NCBI GenBank assembly: GCA_020631735.1
Contig: CM036160.1
Coordinates: 110,652,680 to 110,716,679 of the forward strand
DNA from: Saccharum officinarum
Taxonomy: Eukaryota > Streptophyta > Magnoliopsida > Poales > Poaceae
Reading direction: 5' to 3'
DNA: 64,000 bases
A program made the position numbers and the translations under genes. The notes under the pieces are model-generated. The model worked only from the letters and a program-made list of their open reading frames with translations. It was not told the origin of the DNA and did not search any database. Positions 34,144 through 46,322 of this stretch are shown piece by piece. Every line of letters starts with the position of its first letter. Positions within the stretch are counted from its first letter, which is position 1.

Positions 34144-35381
34144 TGTTGATATTTGGTAACGCAATTAGGAAATAGGATCCGCAAGCACACGGATATCGGT
34201 GAGCACTTCACCCGAGATGTTATCCTGGGTATCGTATTTATATTTTTACCTTTAGGAGAAAGAGTGCATCTGACTAACCAAATCTATTACTACTAACCTT
34301 TAGGCTACAACCACTATGATTCGATGTGAGTGATGTATAGAGAAGACTACAACCGCACTCTTCTTCTAACCTTGGTAAGGATGATCTACTGTTCTATTTT
34401 GGAGGTTTACGAAATCTAGACACCACAAAGGATGTTCAACCCGCACCTATAAACCCTATCAATCCTGCTAACGGGATATGGAATACAAAGGTAACTCGGA
34501 ATTGTCACGTTCCTCGCTACTACCATGGTCCGGCTAGACGAGGGGATATCTATGAGTATCCTAGCTTAAACACCACGTTTACGCTAGAGATGATTGCTCT
34601 AAACTCTACGCGAAGAGATCAAAGTAAACTCATAAACCAAAGAACAATAAAACAAAGAACTTACTAGAATTTAGAAGTCAAAATACTGAAGAATCCTGAG
34701 AACAAGCCTCGGGTTAGGAGAACTTGATCCCGCAGGTACAACCTCGGAGTAGACACCGACAGGCCGGCTTCCTCCGATCTACACCTCCACTCTATCTCTC
34801 TCAATCTAGTAGAACTAATTCTACTTTCACATTGGATGCTAAGCCCTAAGAGGTGGGAACCCTAGAGGGAACCTCTCTCTCTAAACCCTAACTAGAGATA
34901 TGCAACTGAATAATGAATTGGGGTCTTCTCCACCAGGGGTCAGGGGCCTTGCTTATATAGCCCTTTTGGATGAATCTGGACCGTCGGATCAAACCGACCT
35001 TCATCCTACGGTTTTCCTTGATCCTCAAAGGCGGTGGAGCATAATCCGCGAGACTCGACCTGATTGGTCCCGGGGGCAGGGCGGGCGCCCTAGGGCACAG
35101 GGCGGGCGCCCTGTGTCCGGCCCCGTTACGGCTCCCGTTCATTCCCGTGGCTTCTGGAATCTTCTAGATGTAAGATAATTGCGTGTTTGGTTAATATCCC
35201 GTCATTATTCCGACATGTGGGCCTTTCTTCTGTATTTCCTGATAACCCCCTGCAGAAATAGATAAACAGCAAAACTCGTGGAATTCTGTTAGATCAAACC
35301 CTAATTCTAGGTGTTGCTTGCATATAGGTCCTTTTCTTTATTTATTTGATGGTTATAATTGATACTTAAGAACCGTCAACA
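34144..35381 (-). repeat. Element C 3' LTR
   Basis: 1238 bp. TATA box on the minus strand at about 34951-34959 (reading CTATATAAG) and a double GC module at 35077-35113. Its outer 150 bp (35230-35381) is clearly related to the start of the element B LTR. Confidence 0.93.
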
Positions 35382-36715
35382 AACACCCCCATACTTAGGC
35401 TTTTACTCATCCTTGAGAAAAGGTTGGTTAATAAAACATCTGGGGTTGAAACATTCTTTCATACCTGCAGGGTGTTGTAAAAATCCACTGTGCACTTATA
35501 GTCAGGGAAATATATGGTCAGAGTAAAGAGCCTTTCTTCTTCTTAATCCCTATCACTTGGAGTTTTTACATATTTTTGAAAAGAAAAACTTAGCATACCT
35601 TTATCCTCATAGGTGCTCTCAGAGTCACTCATTATCTTTTATATTTCTCTCTGAGGCTGTTTTGATTTTGCAAAAATAATTCTTTAAGCATACATACCTT
35701 GCATTTATTGTATGGTCAAAACCGGATCCGAGGAGAAGAATGCCATACTCTTAGATCAAAGATTTTGAAAATTAAAAACTTGTCACTCTTACTAGCATAT
35801 TGCTTATTAGAGGGACCATGGGCTATCATTTTCTTTCCATCATATTTTTATCATATCTCATTTTTTTTCATTTTGGGTGGATACCGAGGTACCCCTAATT
35901 CTACTGCCGGACACTTGTCCATTTTTTCCACGAGGTTATCGAGCACTTGCTCCTTTTTATTTCCTCGATATATTCATAATTTTGCATAGCCCATGCCTCT
36001 AACGCAATAATACTTCGGAAGAGTGAATCTTTCTGAATAAAAATGTCTTGATCTTAGGAGTATGATAAATCTCTCAACAAGGGTCTAACTTGTTTTGAAC
36101 AAACTCAATACAAAGCAGATAGCTTTAATTAATATTTTCATGTTTAGCAGGCATATAAAACTTGAGGATGGTAGCTATAATTTTGAGATTTTTAAAACAA
36201 ATTCTCCAAGCAATAAAGATACTAAGAATAAGGTACTCATACCCTTACCATCTCTTATTCCACAATGACTTTTAGCAACACAGGGTTTTGAAATAATTTT
36301 AATAATTGCAGGTTTCCAGGAAATATCACAGAGTGAGATTGATCATGATTATAAGCATTTTTATCCTTTTAATTTATCATGTTTAGAGAGATAAAATTCT
36401 GCACAAACTAAGGTGAGTGTGTAAGTGTGTAATAAAAGTGTGCAGAGTGTGTACCTGGTTCATGGAGTGGTGCGATCGAAGTGTGTGTGACATGTCAGGG
36501 AATCTCCCCCATACTTGTTTTCTGCTTTCTTGCACAAAAGTAAAGTAGAGACACACAAGACATACTAATAATAATCTTTATTAATCTTGAGGCATTTATT
36601 ACAACCGAATAATAATAATAACCGAATATAATAGATCTAAACTGATTATAAGCGAACCTAATCGAATCTAATAATAACTAAGACATATATAGCCCCAAGA
36701 TCTAATCTAGATAGC
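35382..36715. other. Element C non-coding region before the 3' LTR
   Basis: AT-rich, no ORF. The block around 35880-35960 (with CTAATTCTACTGCCGGACACT) recurs inverted in element B around 45500-45600, which shows common descent of the two elements' 3' regions. Confidence 0.7.
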
Positions 36716-37369
36716 TCAGCGACGCTCACGCCTCCTAAGACTATGCTCTAACTCATCGATCCTCTTGTTGGCGTCGGCAAGGTCATCCCGTAGCTTTAGG
36801 ATCGTAGTGTTATGGTTCAAGGTCCTCCGATCCATAGAGATATTGGAGTTCTGAATTTCTATAATGCTGTTCTTGATCACCCGTAGCTCCTCATCCACAT
36901 CTGCAATGGTCCTGCGGCGCTTGGGAGGTGTCTCGAAAGCATTAAGAGCATGCTTGGGTGCTTCCTTCGGAGGAACGAAGCGGACCTTAGCTGCCCTAAC
37001 ACCCTCGAAGTAAGGTCTCTCCTCCGTGGTATAGCGGACACTAGAGATCTCGCCGCTCCGGTTGGTCTTCACTCCGATGATCCGCTCATTGGGTTTTGGC
37101 GGCAGGATCTTTGTTCCGGCTGGTACCTTGATGATCTCCTTCCCCTTCGACGATGATGGCGAGCCTTCGAGCAATAGGGGCTGCGTAGGTGCGGTAAGAA
37201 CTGGGCGAGCAAAGTAGGATTGGGCAGAGCTGCGTTGACGTGGTGGCATGGCTTCTAGCTGTCGCTCTGTGTTGGCCGGGACGAGAGCGTAGGCGTCGGG
37301 ATCCTCCTTGGGCTTCTTGTTGAGGTCGTAGGGGACGACTTCCCAATCGACGTGGAACTTCTCGGCCAT
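36716..37369 (-). CDS. Extra 217-aa ORF of element C in the envelope position
   Basis: Starts ATG 37369 (MAEKFHVDWEVVPYDLNKK), stop just after RRRERR at 36716. It lies downstream of pol, where Athila elements carry an env-like or other ORF. There is no signal peptide or membrane segment. The N-terminal two thirds is basic and proline-rich; a short KRRR cluster suggests nuclear entry. The last about 65 residues (VDEELRVIKNSIIEIQNS to the end) have heptad-like spacing, compatible with a coiled coil. It has its own TATA box and GC module upstream, so it may be expressed separately from gag-pol. I do not recognise its function; it could be an accessory regulator rather than an envelope. Confidence 0.7.
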   Translation of the reverse strand: MAEKFHVDWEVVPYDLNKKPKEDPDAYALVPANTERQLEAMPPRQRSSAQSYFARPVLTAPTQPLLLEGSPSSSKGKEIIKVPAGTKILPPKPNERIIGVKTNRSGEISSVRYTTEERPYFEGVRAAKVRFVPPKEAPKHALNAFETPPKRRRTIADVDEELRVIKNSIIEIQNSNISMDRRTLNHNTTILKLRDDLADANKRIDELEHSLRRRERR

Positions 37370-37458
37370 TGGAGCAGCTAGGAACTAAGCAAGATCTAAT
37401 TTGAGGAAGGAGAGAAGGCTTGAATGAATTGGTGCTAAAAGCTGACGTTGGGGGTCTA

Positions 37459-37643
37459 TTTATATAGGGGGTAAAAACTGCTCTCGTGCATGGTCGGGAC
37501 TCTTCCCGCCGTCATGTTTGCGAAACAAACCGAGGACGGAATTTTCCAGATAGCAACGGGCGAGGTTATCGCGTGGGAGAAGTCTGGGGCCGAGGAGAGA
37601 CAGGGGCAGGGCGCCCGCCCTCATCCTCAGGGCGCCCGCCCTG
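37459..37643 (-). promoter_or_regulatory. Internal promoter of the 217-aa ORF in element C
   Basis: On the minus strand: a double GC module (37643-37607), then about 140 bp later a TATA box (CTATATAAATAG at about 37466-37455), then a CT-rich leader of roughly 60 nt and ATG 37369. The order and spacing match those in the LTR promoters of elements B and C. Confidence 0.62.
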
Positions 37644-37750
37644 TGTCCGGCTCCTCTACAAGCCTGCTTTCTCGAGCGTGTTTCTCACCGTGTTTTTATC
37701 CTGAAAAATATATACTTGGCCCAAAAACGTCAAATTAAAAGCGTCGGGCT

Positions 37751-40576
37751 TTAATTTTTAATTGGAAGGTAAAAATTGATCACGTCTATTTCTTCTAATT
37801 CTTTATTGGGCTCTAAAAATAATTTAAGACGTTGACCATTTACCTTGAATAACGTACTTTCATCATTTTGAAGTGTGATAGCTCCGTGGGATGATGAATG
37901 AATTACCTTGAATGGTCCTTCCCATTTGCTCCGGAGCTTTCCATGCCCGAAAAGCTTCACCCTGGAATTAAAAAGTAATACCTTATCTCCGGGTGAGAAC
38001 TCCTTCTTGATCCTCTTGTCATGCCATCTCTTGACTCTTTCTTTGTAGATCTTTGAATTGTGATATGCTTTCTCCCGCCATTCTTCTAACTCCGATAATT
38101 GCATTCTTCTATGTTTTCCGGCGATATCTAGGTCCATATTCCATCTTTTTATGGCCCAGTGTGCCTTGAACTCAAGTTCAACAGGTAGGTGACAGGTCTT
38201 TCCGTATACCAATTGGTATGGAGACATTCCAATTGGGGTTTTGTATGCTGTCCGGTAAGCCCAGAGTGCATCGGGTAACTTGTCCTTCCATGCCGTTCCC
38301 ATCTCGTTCACCGTCTTCTGAAGAATGTTCTTGATTTGCTTGTTAGAAGTCTCTGCTTGGCCACTTGTCTGAGGATGATAGGGAGTAGCGACGTTGTGAC
38401 GGATTCCATGTCTTGATAGATAGTGCTCGAAGCGCTTGTCAATGAAGTGTGATCCTCCATCACTTATCACTATCCTGGGGACTCCAAATCTTGGAAATAT
38501 GATTTCCTCAAACATCCTCTTCGAACTGATATTGTCGGCATGCTTGCAAGGTAGTGCCTCTACCCACTTGGAGACGTAATCAACCGCCACCAAGATGAAC
38601 TCACACTTCTTAGATGGGGGAAATGGACCCATGTAGTCTATTCCCCAGACATCAAAGAGTTCAATCTGAAGGTTGTTGGTGAGTGGCATGGCATCCCTTG
38701 TATTTATGTTTCCGTGCCTTTGACATGGCCCACATCTTCTGATATATTGCTTCGTGTCATCGTACATTGTAGGCCAATAGAATCCACATTGCCAGATCTT
38801 TGAATGTGTACGGAATGCTCCATAGTGACCTCCGTATGGTGATGAGTGACATCTGTCGATGATCTTCAATCCTTCCTCAGTGGTCACACATCTTCTAAGT
38901 AGGCCATCAGCGCATACTCGGAAGAGATATGGCTCATCCCATATATGTGAACGACTTTCCTGAATAAGCTTCTTCTTATTTGCTCCGGGTGGTACATAAC
39001 CTGAAACCATAAAATTAACAATATCTGCATACCAGGGGTCAGATCTGTTAATCCCGTAAAGCATGTCGTCCCGGAGTGAGTCATTAATGGGGGGTTCCTG
39101 TGAATTCTTAAAGTACATTCTAGACAAGTGATCAGCAACAGAATTTTCTACTCCCTTTTTATCTTTTATTTCTAAGTCAAATTCTTGGAGTAATAAAATC
39201 CATCTGATTAAGCGAGGTTTAGCATATTTCTTAGTGAGCAAATATTTTAGTGCAGCATGATCAGTGTAAACAATTATCTTAGCTCCAACTAAATAAGATC
39301 TAAATTTATCAATGGTAAAAACAACAGCCAGAAGTTCTTTTTCAGTGGTTGCATAATTAAGTTGAGCTCCTGTCAAAGTTTTACTTGCATAAGCAATTGC
39401 ATGATGCTTTTTATCTTTAGTTTGTCCCAAAACTGCCCCCACAGCATAATCAGTAGCATCACACATAATTTCAAAAGGCAACGACCAATCAGGGGGTTGA
39501 ATGATTGGTGCAGAGATGAGTGCTTGCTTTAATAAATTGAAAGAATTTAGACATGCATCATCAAATTCGAAAGGAGCATCCTTGGCTAGCAAAAGAGTAA
39601 GTGGTCTCGCAATAAATGAAAAGTCTTTTATAAATCTGCGATAAAAACCAGCATGGCCAAGAAAACTTTGAATTCCTTTTATATTCACAGGTGGAGGTAG
39701 TTGTTCAATTACTTCAATTTTAGCTCTATCTACCTCAATACCTCTTTCAGACACTAGGTGTCCTAGCACTATTCCTTCTCTAACCATAAAATGACATTTT
39801 TCCCAATTAAGGATTAAGTGCTTTTCTTCACATCTTTGCAAAACCTTATCTAAGTTCTCAAGACAACTATCAAAAGTTTTTCCATAAACTGAGAAATCAT
39901 CCATGAAAACTTCCATAATCTCTTCAATCATATCAGAAAATATAAACATCATACATCTTTGAAAAGAAGCTGGTGCATTACATAACCCAAAAGACATTCT
40001 ACGATAAGCATATGTTCCATATGGGCATGTAAAAGTGGTTTTGCTTTGATCATCAGGATGGATAGGGATCTGGTGATACCCTGAATATCCATCTAGAAAA
40101 CAGAAAAACGAGTGTTTTGCTAACCGCTCAAGCATCTCATCTATAAAAGGCAAAGGAAAATGATCCTTTTTCGTGGCTTTATTAAGTTTTCTATAGTCTA
40201 TGCACATCCGCCACCCAGTGACGGTGCGTTGCGGAATTAGCTCATTCTTATCATTAGTAACAACAGTCATGCCTCCCTTTTTAGGCACAACTTGAACAGG
40301 GCTTACCCACTCACTATGCGGCACAGGATATATAATCCCTGCATGCAGCAACTTTATAACTTCTTTTTTAACTACCTCTCTCATCGCGTTGTTAAGTCTA
40401 CGTTGAGGCTCTCGAGAGGGTGTAACAGAAGGATCTGTCGGAATACGATGGGTACAAATCATAGGACTGATTCCTGTGAGATCTTGAAGTGAGTAGCCGA
40501 AAACAGAGTGGTGTTTTTCAAGAATGGTCATTAATCGCAGAGTTTGCTCCTGAGTGAGTTTATTACTAATGATCAC
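37751..40576 (-). CDS. Element C pol: reverse transcriptase, RNase H, integrase
   Basis: 941 codons open without a stop from the first in-frame start-like codon; the frame is open further upstream to about 40648. Reverse transcriptase: [18 protein letters not shown] (about residue 126), [11 protein letters not shown], catalytic FMDDFSVYG (residues 224-232). RNase [13 protein letters not shown] (D373) and [10 protein letters not shown]. Integrase: zinc part [10 protein letters not shown]...CGPCQRHGN (577-622), catalytic D647 (WGIDYMGP), D706 (ISDGGSHF), E742 (SGQAE). The FMDD rather than YVDD box is usual in Athila. pol follows gag in another frame; the frames meet at a run of five C just before the gag stop. 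It could be active if expressed. Confidence 0.92.
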   Translation of the reverse strand: MIISNKLTQEQTLRLMTILEKHHSVFGYSLQDLTGISPMICTHRIPTDPSVTPSREPQRRLNNAMREVVKKEVIKLLHAGIIYPVPHSEWVSPVQVVPKKGGMTVVTNDKNELIPQRTVTGWRMCIDYRKLNKATKKDHFPLPFIDEMLERLAKHSFFCFLDGYSGYHQIPIHPDDQSKTTFTCPYGTYAYRRMSFGLCNAPASFQRCMMFIFSDMIEEIMEVFMDDFSVYGKTFDSCLENLDKVLQRCEEKHLILNWEKCHFMVREGIVLGHLVSERGIEVDRAKIEVIEQLPPPVNIKGIQSFLGHAGFYRRFIKDFSFIARPLTLLLAKDAPFEFDDACLNSFNLLKQALISAPIIQPPDWSLPFEIMCDATDYAVGAVLGQTKDKKHHAIAYASKTLTGAQLNYATTEKELLAVVFTIDKFRSYLVGAKIIVYTDHAALKYLLTKKYAKPRLIRWILLLQEFDLEIKDKKGVENSVADHLSRMYFKNSQEPPINDSLRDDMLYGINRSDPWYADIVNFMVSGYVPPGANKKKLIQESRSHIWDEPYLFRVCADGLLRRCVTTEEGLKIIDRCHSSPYGGHYGAFRTHSKIWQCGFYWPTMYDDTKQYIRRCGPCQRHGNINTRDAMPLTNNLQIELFDVWGIDYMGPFPPSKKCEFILVAVDYVSKWVEALPCKHADNISSKRMFEEIIFPRFGVPRIVISDGGSHFIDKRFEHYLSRHGIRHNVATPYHPQTSGQAETSNKQIKNILQKTVNEMGTAWKDKLPDALWAYRTAYKTPIGMSPYQLVYGKTCHLPVELEFKAHWAIKRWNMDLDIAGKHRRMQLSELEEWREKAYHNSKIYKERVKRWHDKRIKKEFSPGDKVLLFNSRVKLFGHGKLRSKWEGPFKVIHSSSHGAITLQNDESTLFKVNGQRLKLFLEPNKELEEIDVINFYLPIKN

Positions 40577-40638
40577 AGGAAACTCTGGATTATTGTTTAG
40601 GAAAGCATAGGTAAGACCGGGTGGTAAAGTTTTGAGTT

Positions 40639-42219
40639 CTATGGGGGTCTAGGTGTTTCTGCAAACTCATCTAAGGGTTTAGGTTCAGAAGGTTCGGCCT
40701 CTTCTTCAGTGAAGAAGGGGGCTTCCTCTTCTAAGTCTGGATCATCTAAAAGTTCTAGAGATGCAGCCTTTACCTCCTCCATAGGATCAGGCAAAAGATA
40801 TGGCTCGGTCTTATTATTCAAGGAGTGAGTTATTGTAATTGGAAGTTTAAAATCCTTTCCCAAGGAAATGTGGAGCTTTCCAGTTTGACCTTCATAAAGG
40901 AGTCTTCTAAAAGGTTGTCCAATCAGTAGGTCGAAACCCCATATATCAAAGATATAAAAGTTCAAATGAACCATGGAGCCTTCTACCATAAAGGGTAGGA
41001 CATTAATAATTCCAAGACTGGGGACTAATCGTCCCGAAGATTCCTTTATGACCTTTGTTGTGGGGGTTAAAACAAGTTTCCCAAATAAATTAAGTGCAAA
41101 AGCTTCGGACATAATATTGATCCCCACAACAGGATTATAGAGAGTGTTAAATTGATCAGAATTATAAGCACAGCGTATAGTTATAGAGGGTGTGTCCACT
41201 CGGATTACTTCAGAGGAAAGCTCTGACTCCTCTAACCATTCGCTACTCATAACCGAGATAAGCTCTCTCAATTGACGTTCACTTGGTAAACAAATGCTAA
41301 ATTGGCCGTTTTGGGGTCGGTCTATAGAATGGTAGTTTGAAATGTTTCCAAAATCGGCAAAGAGATCGGATTCTATGTCTAGCATGAAATCAGATGGTAG
41401 AATTTTTTCCTTTTGTGGCTCAGAACCTAGGATAGCTAAAGTAGATGAAAAATTTGGCAGAGTGTCTACTTCGGCTTCGTAGGTTTTATCATGGAGGGCA
41501 TTATCCATCTCAGCTTCTAGGATTCTATTCAAGATCCCCGTAGCTTCATCAGTAGGGATACGAAAGAAAGAACCTCTAGCCATAGTATGCAGCATTTGTT
41601 TATTATCTTTCTGAAGACCTCGAAAAAAGTGAAATAAAAGAACAGTGTCTTCAAGCAAAAGTTTTGGACCAGATTCTAAAAGATCAGAAAAACGTTTCCA
41701 GGATTTCCCCAAAGTTTCATTATCTTTTTGTTTAAAAGATAGGACTTCGAGTCTAAGGTCACCAGTACGGTCAAGGGAATAAAAATCTAGACAAAAGTTG
41801 GCTCTTAAAACTCCCCATTCACCTTGCTGTTGACTTACCTTCTGACTATACCATCGTCTAGCTTCTCCTCTTAAAGAAAAAGGAAAAAGCTTCCAACGTA
41901 AAGTCTTATCAGAGATGCCATCAATGCGAAGACAATCGCATGTCTGCTCAAAATCTCTAATATGAAGGTAAGGGTTTTCGTCTTCCTTTCCCGAAAAAGA
42001 TAAATTTTGAATCATCGCAATCAACCTTGAACTTAACTTATACTGGGATGTTTGGATAGGCTGTGATGACTCCCATGGTAAAAGGTCAGTTGCTGAAGGT
42101 GTTGCGGCATCAAAGATAGATATAGAACCTTGGTTTTCCATTTTTGGTAAAAAGAAAAAGAAAGAATGAAAAAGATAAGAAAATGAAAAGTATGAATACA
42201 AGCTAGTAGTAAGACTCAA
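40639..42219 (-). CDS. Element C gag with a divergent retropepsin-like tail
   Basis: 526 codons from ATG 42219 (a later ATG at [10 protein letters not shown] is the more likely start, because the first 26 residues are hydrophobic and Ser/Phe-rich). The gag capsid core is recognisable: [20 protein letters not shown] and [14 protein letters not shown]. There is no CX2CX4HX4C knuckle. The C-terminal part aligns in pattern with a retropepsin ([18 protein letters not shown], then [13 protein letters not shown]), but the usual Asp before the [ST]GA position is missing, so catalysis is doubtful. It ends in an acidic tail, with TAG at 40639. Confidence 0.8.
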   Translation of the reverse strand: MSLTTSLYSYFSFSYLFHSFFFFLPKMENQGSISIFDAATPSATDLLPWESSQPIQTSQYKLSSRLIAMIQNLSFSGKEDENPYLHIRDFEQTCDCLRIDGISDKTLRWKLFPFSLRGEARRWYSQKVSQQQGEWGVLRANFCLDFYSLDRTGDLRLEVLSFKQKDNETLGKSWKRFSDLLESGPKLLLEDTVLLFHFFRGLQKDNKQMLHTMARGSFFRIPTDEATGILNRILEAEMDNALHDKTYEAEVDTLPNFSSTLAILGSEPQKEKILPSDFMLDIESDLFADFGNISNYHSIDRPQNGQFSICLPSERQLRELISVMSSEWLEESELSSEVIRVDTPSITIRCAYNSDQFNTLYNPVVGINIMSEAFALNLFGKLVLTPTTKVIKESSGRLVPSLGIINVLPFMVEGSMVHLNFYIFDIWGFDLLIGQPFRRLLYEGQTGKLHISLGKDFKLPITITHSLNNKTEPYLLPDPMEEVKAASLELLDDPDLEEEAPFFTEEEAEPSEPKPLDEFAETPRPP

Positions 42220-42243
42220 GGTTATCTCAGCAAACCGTCTTTC

Positions 42244-42261
42244 TCCCCGGCAACGGCGCCA
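42244..42261 (-). promoter_or_regulatory. Primer binding site of element C (tRNA-Asp type)
   Basis: On the minus strand TGGCGCCGTTGCCGGGGA lies 8 bp after the 5' LTR, identical to the site of element B. Confidence 0.87.
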
Positions 42262-42269
42262 GAAATGCT

Positions 42270-43507
42270 TGTTGATATTTGGTAACGCAATTAGGAAATA
42301 GGATCCGCAAGCGCACGGATATCGGTGAGCACTTCACCCGAGATGTTATCCTGGGTATCGTATTTATATTTTTACCTTTAGGAGAAAGAGTGCATCTGAC
42401 TAACCAAATCTATTACTACTAACCTTTAGGCTACAACCACTATGATTCGATGTGAGTGATGTATAGAGAAGACTACAACCGCACTCTTCTTCTAACCTTG
42501 GTAAGGATGATCTACTGTTCTATTGGGGAGGTTTACGGAATCTAGACACCACAAAGGATGTTCAACCCACACCTATAAACCCTATCGATCCTGCTAACGG
42601 GATATGGAATACAAAGGTAACTCAAAATTGTCACGTTCCTCGCTACTACCACGGTCCGGCTAGACGAGGGGATATCTATGAGTATCCTAGCTTAAACACC
42701 ACGTTTACGCTAGAGATGATTGCTCTAAACTCTACGCGAAGAGATCAAAGTAAACTCATAAACCAAAGAACAATAAAACAAAGAACTTACTAGAATTTAG
42801 AAGTCGAAATACTGAAGAATCCTGAGAACAAGCCTCGGGTTAGGAGAACTTGATCCCGCAGGTACAACCTCGGAGTAGACACCGACAGGCCGGCTTCCTC
42901 CGATCTACACCTCCACTCTATCTCTCTCAATCTAGTAGAACTAATTCTACTTTCACATTGGATGCTAAGCCCTAAGAGGTGGGAACCCTAGAGGGAACCT
43001 CTCTCTCTAAACCCTAACTAGAGATATGCAACTGAATAATGAATTGGGGTCTTCTCCACCAGGGGTCAGGGGCCTTGCTTATATAGCCCTTTTGGATGAA
43101 TCTGGACCGTCGGATCAAACCGACCTTCATCCTACGGTTTTCCTTGATCCTCAAAGGCGGTGGAGCATAATCCGCGAGACTCGACCTGATTGGTCCCGGG
43201 GGCAGGGCGGGCGCCCTAGGGCACAGGGCGGGCGCCCTGTGTCCGGCCCCGTTACGGCTCCCGTTCGTTCCCGTGGCTTCTGGAATCTTCTAGATGTAAG
43301 ATAATTGCGTGTTTGGTTAATATCCCGTCATTATTCCGACATGTGGGCCTTTCTTCCGTATTTCCTGATAACCCCCTGCAGAAATAGATAAACAGCAAAA
43401 CTCGTGGAATTCTGTTAGATCAAACCCTAATTCTAGGTGTTGCTTGCATATAGGTCCTTTTCTTTATTTATTTGATGGTTATAATTGATACTTAAGAACC
43501 GTCAACA
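42270..43507 (-). repeat. Element C 5' LTR
   Basis: 1238 bp, same ends as 34144-35381. TATA box on the minus strand near 43077-43085 and double GC module 43203-43239. Confidence 0.93.
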
Positions 43508-44501
43508 GTGTGTCCGAGTTGGTACCTCGTACGCTCCAGCTGACTTCGTGGTGATAGAGACCGGGTCCGATGAGAGGTCACCAGTTATTCTGGGAAGGCC
43601 ATTCCTGAACACCTCGGGAGCTGTCATCTACGCCAGCGCTGCGAAGATCAACTTCAACATCAAGGGGAGGAAGGAGACGTTTTCCTTCAAGAACAAGATT
43701 ACACAAATCCCAGAGCAACCCCAACATGAACCAAGGAAGAGGACCAACAGGAGGAACAAGCAGAACAAGAACAACCAAGGATGGACCGAATCAGCTAAGA
43801 TGGTCACTGCAGTTCAAGGAGGTCAAGATGGTCGACTCAAGTCGCCCTTCCTGAACAAGAAGGACGACCCAGGTATGCCAAGCATTGAGTGCTCAATCAA
43901 TGGATACTCCTTTCAGAAGGCGCTCTGCGACACTAGATCAGGCGTCAACATAATGGCCACAGTCACCTATCAGCTCTTGTACGGGACCATGCCCTTAAAA
44001 CCAACATACACTCAGCTCCAGATGGTAGATCAGACATCCCGAAAGGTCAAAGGTATAGTAACCGATGTCCCTGTTAAAATTAACGATCATTTTGTCCATA
44101 CAGACTTTCAGGTCATTGACATGGGAGACGACGAGTACGATCCACCCATCATCCTAGGAAGACCGTTCCTAGGCACCGTCAAAGCAATCATCTACATTGG
44201 AACCGGAGAAGTCCATATGCATTTCCCCTCTGAGAAGGTACGCCGCTACTTTAATGACCCTAACTATATAGTTGAAGATTCTAAGCAGGTCAGGACAAGA
44301 AGAAGGCGACGTAACCGTAACCAAAGGAGGCAAACCATCAAGGACGTATGGGCAGACTATGAAGGAGAGGTCATAAGGCCCGAGGATACACAACAGGAGA
44401 CCGAAGCACCAAGTCGGGTATGGAAAGCGAAGACAGTTACACAAGAAGAGGAGGCGCTGCCGGAACCACCGTCTACGCCACCCAAATCCCAGGACAACTA
44501 A

Positions 44502-46322
44502 GAAGAAAAGAAGTCCTGTTCGGAGAACTTAAAAACACCGAACGCCGTGCCAAGAGAATTTAGGAAGACTAGCAGATGGAGGACATCCTAATCGCTGTCA
44601 GGGTGCTGCCGACATTCAAATACACCTCTGCACCTGCTAGCTACATCAGAAGAAATTACGTCAAGATCCAGCTTGGGGGAGAGCACCCCCATTTATCCCG
44701 ATAAGTATTTTTATCTACATTTATACCTATGTTTTATTAAAATAAAAAGATGCATAATCATGAAAACCCAAATAAATATTTTGTGTTTATATATATTTGC
44801 TTAGTTTAATAAATAAATAAAGTAGCTATGCTAAACTGAATCTTGAAAATAAAACTCTAGCATGGATATAATGAATAGTTGCTCTGCCTAATTTTCAAAT
44901 TTGTTTTCTCTCTAGTTTAGACATAACCGTTATAATTTAAAACTGGCTCTAAACCTAAACTAGTGGGAAGAGAACTTGATCTGAAATCTAAGTTGTTAAC
45001 GGATATGATATGGGAAGGTTGAGCTGCTGTTTATCTGTTCCTAGAGATGCTAGAATTCTGGAGAATTTTATCTTTGAAAATCTTTAAAATGTTGCATGAT
45101 GAGTTCCTGTATGATGAGAGTTTAAATTCCTACCACAGCCATATATACATGCTTGTTAGAATAAGAGCCGCACTTTTACTACTTACTGCTTATGGGCATT
45201 GAGTGTGGTCAAGCTGTGTAGACCCTTAGGAACTTGTCATGTGGTTAAAATCAAGATTCACTTGTACGTTCACTCATACATGCTGCTTCTACTCCGGAAG
45301 TACGCATCCACATATATCCACTCATTTCCATCTCCAGATTCACCCAAAATTATTCTACTCCTGACCCGGGAGAGAATAGCCAAAAACATTATCCCATTCC
45401 TGTTATTCCCTGTGAAGTTAATGCTCAAGTCATTTCTACTACCACTTGCTATATTTTCAAAAGAGGGAGATTGCTCTAAAAAAAATATAAATACGAGGAA
45501 ATAAAAAGGAGCAAGTGCTCGGAACCTCGAAGAAAGAAAAAGTGAGACGAGAGGTAAAAATGGACAAGTGTCCGACAGTAGAATTAGGGGTACAAGATAC
45601 CTACCTGAGAGAAAAAAAAGAGAAAAAAAATAGAGCATCTCATTCCCCTCAAAAGTTTTAAAAAGCAAGAAAGGTATGTATTCCCTCAAAAAGAGCATTA
45701 GACTTTTGTTATCACCATCATCACCATACACCACTCATTCACCACACATGCACATCTTGATTTGACTTATTGACTTGTTTCTCTGGATCCATGGTTTGAC
45801 TATGCAATAAATGTTCTATGAGTATGTATACTGTATCTCCCACCTATGAGCTCCAGATATCAAAGCCTTATTAGAGTAGGGTGAGAGAGAAGGCAATGTC
45901 ACTACGTCTTATACCATAAATACCACATACTTTGAGAGAGAAGGCATATACCATTACTGCCTTGGTAAGGATCCAGAAATACCACAAAAGAGAGACCCGA
46001 GAAAGTCATACAAGGAATCTCTGAGTTTTATTTGAAAAATTTGCAAAAACTCCAGAGCTATAGCTGATCAAGAATAAGAGACATGGCGTTTGACTAGACC
46101 GTTCTATCTTTTAACCACTCAAGATGCAGGTGACGGTTGCAAGCCCCATGGTGAAAGGTAAAATGAGTAAGTTTTAAGTCTTGACAGTTTACTCTAACTC
46201 AGGGATGAGACCTTATTTGAAAGCATATGTACCGTCAACGTTCAAAGGCGTTGCAGCAACTTCTGATCCATAATGAGTCTATCCTTGCTCAGGGACGAGC
46301 AAGAGGTAAGCTTGGGGGAGTT
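44502..46322. other. Element B non-coding region between the gag-protease ORF and 3' LTR
   Basis: AT-rich, no ORF with a domain. pol would be expected here in an autonomous relative and is absent. Parts (45500-45600) match the 3' non-coding region of element C in inverted orientation. It ends with the purine tract before 46323. Confidence 0.75.

Larger units (their letters stand above)
34144..43507 (-). mobile_element. Element C: structurally complete Athila-lineage LTR retrotransposon
   Basis: LTRs of exactly 1238 bp (34144-35381 and 42270-43507), TGTTG...CAACA, with TSD GTGTG on both sides. Minus orientation: primer site 42261-42244, gag 42219-40639, pol 40576-37751, an extra 217-aa ORF 37369-36716 with its own promoter, a 1.3-kb non-coding stretch, a purine tract (GTATGGGGGTGT) next to 35381, then the 3' LTR. 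About 12 LTR differences by eye (about 1%) mean a recent insertion. pol has no nonsense codon. It is the youngest layer of the stack, inside element B. Confidence 0.94.
32472..44501 (+). pseudogene. Element B gag with two retropepsin-like domains, interrupted
   Basis: 32472-33746 is a canonical Athila gag: capsid blocks LRLFPFSLLGRAKQWF and FHEWERFQ-like EAWERFQDYI, then a CX2CX4HX4C knuckle (CEECGDTGHSGNHC). An in-frame TAA at 33744 splits it. The same frame resumes at 33747 and enters a retropepsin-like domain (CDFGSSVNIM, 33999-34032). Element C interrupts it at the GTGTG target (34139-34143 and 43508-43512); the reading frame continues across the insertion point and closes that domain with VILGRPFL. 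A second retropepsin-like domain follows (43880-44240): CDTRSGVNIM, then IILGRPFLG. The ORF ends at 44501 with a basic, then acidic tail. No polymerase is present. Gag packages the RNA; the proteases would process gag. Confidence 0.82.

Noticed and set aside
34900..35178. 92-aa frames in LTRs of element C (also at 43026-43304) and the 126-aa frames in LTRs of B as genes
   Set aside because: They lie over the TATA box and GC module of the LTRs, and their only conservation is that of the LTR itself.
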